Part shown: one piece after another, positions 1 to 4,578 of the stretch
Layout of the letters: each line of letters opens with the position of its first letter
Numbering within the stretch: the stretch's first letter is position 1
NCBI GenBank assembly: GCA_023391725.1
Contig: JAEWAH010000241.1
Location: 1-10,565, forward strand
Source of the DNA: Bacillota bacterium
GTDB taxonomy: Bacteria > Bacillota > Clostridia > Christensenellales > Aristaeellaceae
Reading direction: 5' to 3'
DNA length: 10,565 bases
Made by a program: the position numbers and the translations under genes
Notes under the pieces: model-generated
What the model was told of the DNA's origin: nothing
The model's input: only the letters and a program-made list of their open reading frames with translations
Databases searched by the model: none

Positions 1-909
1 ATAGCGGTATTGATCTGGCTCATGATTTATCCCATGATGATGAAAGTCGATTTTACAAGCATCAAGGATGTTGGCAAAAACCCGAAAGGGCTTTATGTGA
101 CATGGGCCACCAATTGGCTGATCAAGCCGTTTACCATGTACGGAATCGCGGCGTTTTTCTTTTTTGTTGTGTTTAAGGCGCTTATCCCTGCCGGTTTGGC
201 CAAGGAATATCTTGCGGGGGCGGTGCTCCTTGGGGCGGCCCCGTGTACCGCGATGGTATTTGTGTGGAGCCATTTGACAAAAGGCAACCCGGCCTATACG
301 GTGGTGCAGGTCGCCACCAATGACTTGATCATACTGATCGCGTTCACGCCCATCGTCGCCTTTTTGCTTGGCGTCAGCGGCCTTGCCGTGCCATGGGATA
401 CGCTTCTTTTATCGGTGCTCCTGTTTGTGGTCATCCCCTTGGCGGGCGGAATTTTGACCAGGACGCTGATGATCAAAAACAAGGGGCTGGAGTATTTTGA
501 GCAGCGGTTTATCCCCAAATTCAACCATGTGACCGTTGCGGGGCTGCTGCTTACGCTTGTCATCATCTTCTCGTTCCAGGGCGATGTCATTCTTGAAAAT
601 CCTCTGCACATCCTATTGATCGCGGTACCGCTGGTCCTTCAAACATTCCTGATTTTCTTTATCGCCTACCTGGCGTCCAAGCGGCTGAAGCTCAGGCATG
701 ATATCGCGGCTCCGGCAGGCATGATTGGGGCGTCCAATTTCTTTGAGCTTTCGGTGGCTGTCGCTATCTCTCTGTTTGGCTCCTCATCCCCGGCCGCTCT
801 GGCGACGATCGTCGGGGTGCTTACGGAAGTGCCTGTCATGCTGATTCTTGTCAAAATCGCCAACAACACCCGGCATTGGTTCCCCCAGCCCGCGACTGAT
901 AACAAATAA
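1..909 (+). CDS. acr3: Arsenite efflux permease Acr3 (partial, N-terminus outside window)
   Basis: This is an inner-membrane arsenite/antimonite exporter of the ACR3 (BASS/bile-acid transporter-like) family. The reading frame is open from base 1, so the gene starts upstream; about 302 residues are visible. The family is usually about 350-360 residues, so some 55 N-terminal residues are missing. The frame is almost entirely alternating hydrophobic segments with short charged loops. The family hallmark GAAPCTAMVFVWSHLTKGNP is present, with the conserved membrane cysteine codon at 244-246. The second hallmark, the late-helix glutamate in LTEVPVML, has its codon at 826-828. Both residues are known to be needed for transport in Acr3 proteins. 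The stop TAA at 907-909 is followed 22 nt later by arsD on the same strand, which indicates one operon. Family assignment is secure; the exact Acr3 subclade is not resolved. Confidence 0.95.
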   Translation: MAVLIWLMIYPMMMKVDFTSIKDVGKNPKGLYVTWATNWLIKPFTMYGIAAFFFFVVFKALIPAGLAKEYLAGAVLLGAAPCTAMVFVWSHLTKGNPAYTVVQVATNDLIILIAFTPIVAFLLGVSGLAVPWDTLLLSVLLFVVIPLAGGILTRTLMIKNKGLEYFEQRFIPKFNHVTVAGLLLTLVIIFSFQGDVILENPLHILLIAVPLVLQTFLIFFIAYLASKRLKLRHDIAAPAGMIGASNFFELSVAVAISLFGSSSPAALATIVGVLTEVPVMLILVKIANNTRHWFPQPATDNK

Positions 910-931
910 TGATTTGAAGGAGAGGACTTTC

Positions 932-1321
932 ATGAAAACGATGGCAATCTACGAGCCGGCCATGTGCTGCCCCACAGGTTTGTGCGGCGTAGGCGTTGAC
1001 CCGGAATTGTTGAGGATTTCGACTGTACTGAACGCTTTGAAGAAAAGCGGTATTGAGGTCGCGCGTTACAATCTTTCCAGTGCGCCGCAGGAGTTTATTA
1101 ATAGCAAGGCCGTGAACGATTTCCTCAACGCAAGCGGCGTGGATGGGCTGCCGGCCATCGTTGTGGACGGACAGATCGTGATCACGGGGCGATACCCCAC
1201 CAATGAGGAATTCGCAAGCTTGCTGGATGTTCCTGCCGAGGCCATAGCCACCAAGCAAAGGGTCATCAAGGGCACCATCAAGAAGGCGGGCGGCTGCGGC
1301 TGCTCAGGCGGGAAATGCTGA
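932..1321 (+). CDS. arsD: ArsD arsenic metallochaperone
   Basis: This 129-residue protein matches ArsD, the cytosolic As(III)/Sb(III) chaperone that delivers metalloid to ArsA and also acts as a weak repressor in some operons. The fold is thioredoxin-like. The N-terminus MKTMAIYEPAMCCPTGLCG carries Cys12, Cys13 and Cys18, the three-cysteine As(III) site at the same positions as in plasmid R773 ArsD. The C-terminus ends in a cysteine-rich tail, CGCSGGKC (Cys122, Cys124, Cys129), where R773 ArsD has two vicinal pairs. The ATG at 932 is chosen because AAGGAG at 917-922 lies 9 nt upstream and because family homology begins there. The open frame extends back to 848, but that part overlaps acr3 and has no family resemblance. 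The gene sits 22 nt after acr3 and directly before arsA, as expected for its partner. Confidence 0.95.
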   Translation: MKTMAIYEPAMCCPTGLCGVGVDPELLRISTVLNALKKSGIEVARYNLSSAPQEFINSKAVNDFLNASGVDGLPAIVVDGQIVITGRYPTNEEFASLLDVPAEAIATKQRVIKGTIKKAGGCGCSGGKC

Positions 1322-1340
1322 ATCCAGGCCTATTTTCAAT

Positions 1341-1346
1341 GGAGGG
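1341..1346 (+). promoter_or_regulatory. Ribosome binding site that decides the arsA start
   Basis: GGAGGG lies 7 nt before a TTG at 1354. No comparable Shine-Dalgarno sequence stands at a useful distance before the in-frame ATG codons at 1315 or 1339. The ATG at 1339 directly abuts this site, so it is unlikely to be the start. Confidence 0.65.
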
Positions 1347-1353
1347 ACTTGCT

Positions 1354-3096
1354 TTGGAGAATTTTGATCTTGCGGCGATAGCGCGCACAAAGTACTTGTT
1401 TTTCACCGGGAAAGGCGGTGTGGGCAAAACATCGGCCGCTTGCGCCACAGCCGTCGCGTTGGCGGACGGCGGGGAGAAGGTGCTGCTGATCAGCACCGAT
1501 CCCGCTTCCAACCTGCAGGATGTTTTCGGTACCCAGCTTTCCAACAAGGGCGTGCAAATCAAGGAAGTACCCGGGCTTTTTGTGGCTAACCTCGACCCCA
1601 TACAGGCCGCCGCCGAGTACAGGGAAAGCGTTGTGGCGCCATTCCGGGGCAAACTGCCCGACGCGGTGATTAGGAACATGGAGGAGCAGCTTTCCGGCTC
1701 CTGTACCGTGGAGATAGCAGCCTTCAATGAGTTTACCAATTTCCTGTCCAGCCAGGACGTTCAAAGGGATTACGGCCATATCATCTTCGATACGGCGCCC
1801 ACAGGCCATACGCTGCGCATGCTTCAATTGCCCTCCGCCTGGAGCAACTTCATCAGCGAAAGCACCCACGGCGCCTCCTGCCTGGGACAGCTTTCCGGCC
1901 TGGAAAGCCGGAAAGAGACCTATAAAAAGGCTGTTGAGACCCTGGCGGATGGAGGGCTTACGACGCTTATCCTTGTCTCCCGCCCGGAGGATGTGCCCTT
2001 GAAGGAGGCGGAACGGGCCTCCCAGGAGCTTGCCGACCTTGGGGTGAGCAACCAGGTGCTTTTGATAAACGGCGTACTCAGCTCTTTTGACGACAGTGTT
2101 TCCCAAAGCCTGTATGAAAAGCAGCAGAAAGCCTTGGCGCAAATGCCAAGCGGGATAAAAGGTCTAAAAACCTATTGGATACCGCTTCGGGCCTACAACA
2201 TCACAGGGGTCGACCATGTACGGGCGCTGCTTAGGGAAGATTTATCCACGCCCGGCGGCGGCAAAATACACGATCATTCCTTTAAGCAACTGCGGGACAT
2301 CGTGGACGATCTTTACGCTTCAGGGAAAAAGGTCATTTTCACCATGGGCAAAGGCGGCGTCGGCAAGACGGTGATTGCGGCGGCCATCGCCCTGGGCCTT
2401 TGTGAACGTGGCAAGAAGGTCCATCTGGCCACCACCGATCCCGCGGCGCATTTGAAATACGTCATGCTGGAAGGCAGCGGGATCACCATGAGCCGCATCG
2501 ATGAACGCGCAGAGCTTAAAAAGTATCAGGAGGAAGTGTTGGCAAAGGCCCGGAAGACCATGTCCAAGGCCGATGTCGCCTACGTGGAGGAAGATTTGCG
2601 TTCCCCCTGCACCCAGGAGATCGCCGTGTTCCGCGCTTTTGCCCAAATCGTAGAAAGGGCGCAAAGCGAGGTCGTTGTTATCGATACGGCGCCAACAGGC
2701 CATACCCTGCTGCTTCTGGACGCGACCCAAAGCTATCACAGGGAGATCAAGCGTTCCCAGGGCGATATCCCCGATTCGGTCAAAAATCTGCTTCCCAGGC
2801 TGCGCAACGCAGATGATACGGCGGTGGTCATCGTCACCTTGGCCGAAGCTACGCCGGTCTACGAGGCGATGCGCCTGGAGGAAGACTTAACGCGCGCCGG
2901 CATCGCCACAAAATGGTGGGTGATCAATTCTTCCATGCTTGCGACCGGCACAAAGAACAGGATGCTTAGCGCCAAGGCAGACAGCGAGATCGAATGGATC
3001 AACAAGGTGGATGAGAATTCTTCGGGGAACTTCGCCGTCATCGGATGGAAAGAAGGCGATATACAAGGCCCCGGCCTGCGTGAGCTGATTGGGTGA
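1354..3096 (+). CDS. arsA: ArsA arsenite/antimonite-stimulated pump ATPase (two-domain form)
   Basis: ArsA is the cytosolic ATPase that couples ATP hydrolysis to arsenite extrusion through the membrane permease. From the TTG start it has 580 residues, the usual size of the tandem A1-A2 form. Both halves are complete. P-loops GKGGVGKT lie at about residues 19-26 (A1) and 332-339 (A2). Signal-transduction motifs DTAPTGHT begin at about Asp146 and Asp444. The three metalloid-binding cysteines of R773 ArsA (113, 172, 422) have counterparts at Cys117, Cys176 and Cys419. TTG at 1354 is preferred because of the GGAGGG 7 nt upstream and because it gives the normal short leader before YLFFTGKGG. Alternative starts are ATG 1315, which overlaps the arsD stop, and ATG 1339. 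It follows arsD in the same operon. Function is well supported; the start is moderately certain. Confidence 0.95.
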   Translation: MENFDLAAIARTKYLFFTGKGGVGKTSAACATAVALADGGEKVLLISTDPASNLQDVFGTQLSNKGVQIKEVPGLFVANLDPIQAAAEYRESVVAPFRGKLPDAVIRNMEEQLSGSCTVEIAAFNEFTNFLSSQDVQRDYGHIIFDTAPTGHTLRMLQLPSAWSNFISESTHGASCLGQLSGLESRKETYKKAVETLADGGLTTLILVSRPEDVPLKEAERASQELADLGVSNQVLLINGVLSSFDDSVSQSLYEKQQKALAQMPSGIKGLKTYWIPLRAYNITGVDHVRALLREDLSTPGGGKIHDHSFKQLRDIVDDLYASGKKVIFTMGKGGVGKTVIAAAIALGLCERGKKVHLATTDPAAHLKYVMLEGSGITMSRIDERAELKKYQEEVLAKARKTMSKADVAYVEEDLRSPCTQEIAVFRAFAQIVERAQSEVVVIDTAPTGHTLLLLDATQSYHREIKRSQGDIPDSVKNLLPRLRNADDTAVVIVTLAEATPVYEAMRLEEDLTRAGIATKWWVINSSMLATGTKNRMLSAKADSEIEWINKVDENSSGNFAVIGWKEGDIQGPGLRELIG

Positions 3097-3113
3097 TTTA
3101 GCTGTGCCATCTG

Positions 3114-3217
3114 ACCACCCCGGCGCTGCGCGCCACCCCTCCGAGGGAGGGGAATTATCTGGGCGCTCTCGTTCCATTCCCCTCCCTCGGAGGGGTGGCG
3201 GCGATGGCCGGGGTGGT
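3114..3217. repeat. Large imperfect palindrome, copy 1 of a dispersed GC-rich repeat
   Basis: Two 42-nt arms, 3114-3155 and 3176-3217, are reverse complements at 37 of 42 positions and are separated by 20 nt. The arms begin and end with ACCACCCCGG / CCGGGGTGGT and would fold into a long stem. The right half (3171-3217) is collinear with 7501-7547 in the kdpC-kdpD gap, 40 of 47 bases identical, so this is a dispersed intergenic element. It starts 17 nt after the arsA stop. Open frames through it are low-complexity and are not considered genes. Confidence 0.85.
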
Positions 3218-3262
3218 CGTAGGTCCTTACCCCACACCGTCCTGCATGAAAAGCCGTTCTAT

Positions 3263-3300
3263 ATAAAAAGTTCCCCGGAAGTAAAAACTTCCGGGGAGCT
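3263..3300 (-). terminator. Rho-independent terminator for the YdeI/OmdA-like gene
   Basis: A perfect 10-bp stem, CCCCGGAAGT (3273-3282) with ACTTCCGGGG (3287-3296), closes a 4-nt loop. The stem can extend to 3269/3300 with one G-T pair. Read on the minus strand it is followed by AACTTTTTATAT, a U-tract, about 35 nt after the stop of the gene at 3334-3576. Confidence 0.8.
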
Positions 3301-3329
3301 CTCGTTTATCTCACAAGAGCTCTCTTTTT
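3296..3329 (+). terminator. Possible terminator of the ars operon
   Basis: GAGCTCT (3296-3302) pairs with AGAGCTC (3316-3322) across a 13-nt loop and is followed on the plus strand by TCTTTTT. It shares bases with the minus-strand terminator, so the two hairpins are partly mutually exclusive in any one RNA. The short stem and large loop make it weaker than its neighbour. It lies 200 nt after arsA. Confidence 0.45.
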
Positions 3330-3333
3330 CTCC

Positions 3334-3576
3334 TCACACCTTCGCCTTGTACGCCATGCCCATATACGCATCCCCGGCCTTCAACTCATCCAGCATCTGC
3401 CTAAGCCGTTTTTGCCGCGTTTCCTCCCGCTTGCCCCTTGTGATCCAGGCGATGTAATCATTTTGCTGGTAGGCGGGGCGCGCAAGATACCTTTCCATCA
3501 GCCCTTCTTCGTTCAGCGCGGCCTTCACAAAATCGGGCATGGGGTGTACGGGGCGTTTGAGCCTTGAAGCGTCCAT
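3334..3576 (-). CDS. Small YdeI/OmpD-associated (OmdA) family protein
   Basis: This 80-residue protein resembles the stand-alone C-terminal domain of the YdeI/OmpD-associated family (Pfam OmdA, 'bacteriocin-protection'). The recognisable pattern is a PMPDFVKAAL segment, then a Y-x-x-x-Y-I-x-W-I core (YQQNDYIAWI), then KREETRQKRLRQMLDELKAG. In larger relatives this module follows an N-terminal domain; here nothing precedes it. There is no signal peptide or membrane segment; the protein is basic and mostly helical in appearance. ATG at 3574-3576 is preceded on the minus strand by AGAGGA with a 6-nt spacer, a good ribosome-binding site. The gene is monocistronic, ending in its own terminator. 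The molecular function of the family is poorly known and the bacteriocin link should not be taken as established for this protein. Confidence 0.8.
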   Translation of the reverse strand: MDASRLKRPVHPMPDFVKAALNEEGLMERYLARPAYQQNDYIAWITRGKREETRQKRLRQMLDELKAGDAYMGMAYKAKV

Positions 3577-3665
3577 ATAAATTCCTCTTTGCTGCGGCTG
3601 GTTTGCCCAGCACGCCTTCGCCTAAAATAATCGATGGTTTTGCCGTGCTTTACAGCCAAGATATG

Positions 3666-3751
3666 TTCTGGATTGCTTCGGTCGCAGGCTTCCTCGCAAT
3701 GACGCGATAGCCAGCGTTTCGTCATTGCGAGCCGCGCGAAGCAATCCAGAA
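3666..3751. repeat. Intergenic inverted repeat with CATTGCGAG / GCAATCCAGA arms
   Basis: The left arm (3666-3704) contains TTCTGGATTGCTTCG and CTCGCAATGACG; the right arm (3720-3751) contains their reverse complements, CGTCATTGCGAG and CGAAGCAATCCAGAA. The loop is about 15 nt. The left arm carries 7 extra bases in its middle. The motif resembles short intergenic palindromes known from many unrelated bacterial genomes (recalled, not searched). It lies in the 266-bp gene-free stretch between kdpE and the OmdA-like gene and shares nothing visible with the GGGG-rich repeats in this window. Confidence 0.8.
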
Positions 3752-3776
3752 TCTGCGTATTGCCTTCCCTGGCAAA

Positions 3777-3798
3777 GCGGTATCCCATCTGATACCGC
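3777..3798 (-). terminator. Hairpin downstream of kdpE, possible weak terminator
   Basis: GCGGTATC (3777-3784) and GATACCGC (3791-3798) form a perfect 8-bp stem with a 6-nt loop, 44 nt beyond the kdpE stop in the direction of kdp transcription. On the minus strand it is followed only by TTTGCC, so the U-tract is poor. Confidence 0.4.
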
Positions 3799-3842
3799 CA
3801 CATTATCTTCTAGTCTATACCGGCTGTCAATATTGCACTGTC

Positions 3843-4562
3843 TTATACCTCCTGTACCAGCGGCTCTTCCGCCATGCGATAGCCCACGCCCATCTCGGTG
3901 AGGATGTACCTGGGCGCGCCAGGGTTTGATTCGATCTTGCGGCGGATGTTTGCCATGTTCACGCGCAGCGCGTGGCTCTCGTCGGTGTACAGACCCCATA
4001 TCTGCCTAACGATGAAATCATGGGTGAGCACCTTCCCGGCGTTTTTCATCATCAGCGCCAGTATCTTGTATTCAATGGGCGTCAGGTGGACCATCTCGCC
4101 CCTTAGCGACACGGTATGCGCGTCGTAATGGATTGTAAGTTCACCGATTTTCGATTCCTGCGCCCCCGAATCATCTGGGCCCATCACAAGGCGGCTGTGC
4201 CGGATGGCCGTGCGGATCCTGGCCAGAAGCTCGCCTGTGCCGAAGGGCTTGACGATGTAATCATCCGCGCCCAAGTCCAGGGCCAGAACTTTTTCCCGCT
4301 CCTGGTCCCGTGCGGACACGATGACCACGGGGGTTTTTAAGTGCGCCCGGATGTCCTTTAAGACCTCCATGCCGTCCATGTCGGGCAGGCCAAGGTCTAA
4401 AAGCACCACGTCCGGAGATTGGGCCGCGTGAAGCAGCAGGCCCTCTTTCCCCGCCCGGGCCTTTAACACCCTAAAACCGTTGGAGGCCAATATGGCAGAT
4501 ATGAAATTCAAAATGGTCTGTTCATCCTCGATCACAAGAACCAGTGGTTTGACAGCCGTCAC
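3843..4562 (-). CDS. kdpE: KdpE response regulator (OmpR/PhoB family)
   Basis: This 239-residue protein is the transcriptional regulator that, when phosphorylated by KdpD, activates the kdp transporter operon. The receiver domain (about 1-120) has the acidic pocket Glu12-Asp13, phospho-acceptor Asp56 in VVLLDLGLPDMDG, Ser83 and Lys105 in IVKPFGTGEL. The C-terminal winged-helix domain (about 135-232) shows LTPIEYKILALM, the recognition region DESHALRVNMANIRRKIE and the terminal GVGYRM typical of OmpR-type regulators. The start is GTG at 4560-4562, with AGAAGG about 9 nt upstream; this falls 16 nt after the kdpD stop, so the two are co-transcribed and probably translationally close. Naming it KdpE rather than a generic OmpR-type regulator rests on the adjacent KdpD and the overall sequence. 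Confidence 0.95.
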   Translation of the reverse strand: MTAVKPLVLVIEDEQTILNFISAILASNGFRVLKARAGKEGLLLHAAQSPDVVLLDLGLPDMDGMEVLKDIRAHLKTPVVIVSARDQEREKVLALDLGADDYIVKPFGTGELLARIRTAIRHSRLVMGPDDSGAQESKIGELTIHYDAHTVSLRGEMVHLTPIEYKILALMMKNAGKVLTHDFIVRQIWGLYTDESHALRVNMANIRRKIESNPGAPRYILTEMGVGYRMAEEPLVQEV

Positions 4563-4578
4563 GGCTTAACGCCTTCTT

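Noticed and set aside
848..931. Twenty-eight extra N-terminal codons for arsD
   Set aside because: They overlap acr3 in another frame; the Shine-Dalgarno sequence and the ArsD family N-terminus both point to ATG 932.
1336..2142. Long antisense frame within arsA (268 codons)
   Set aside because: Shadow of a GC-rich gene with strong codon-position bias; arsA is unambiguous on the plus strand.
3089..3457. Plus-strand open frame of 122 codons after arsA
   Set aside because: It runs through the palindrome, both terminators and antisense through the OmdA-like gene; composition is repeat-derived.
3114..3751. CRISPR array
   Set aside because: The repeats are palindromes of two different families, without regular spacing or unique spacers, and no cas gene is nearby.
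3622..3999. Minus-strand open frames between kdpE and the OmdA-like gene
   Set aside because: They cover the inverted repeat at 3666-3751 and the end of kdpE in another frame; no conserved protein sequence.
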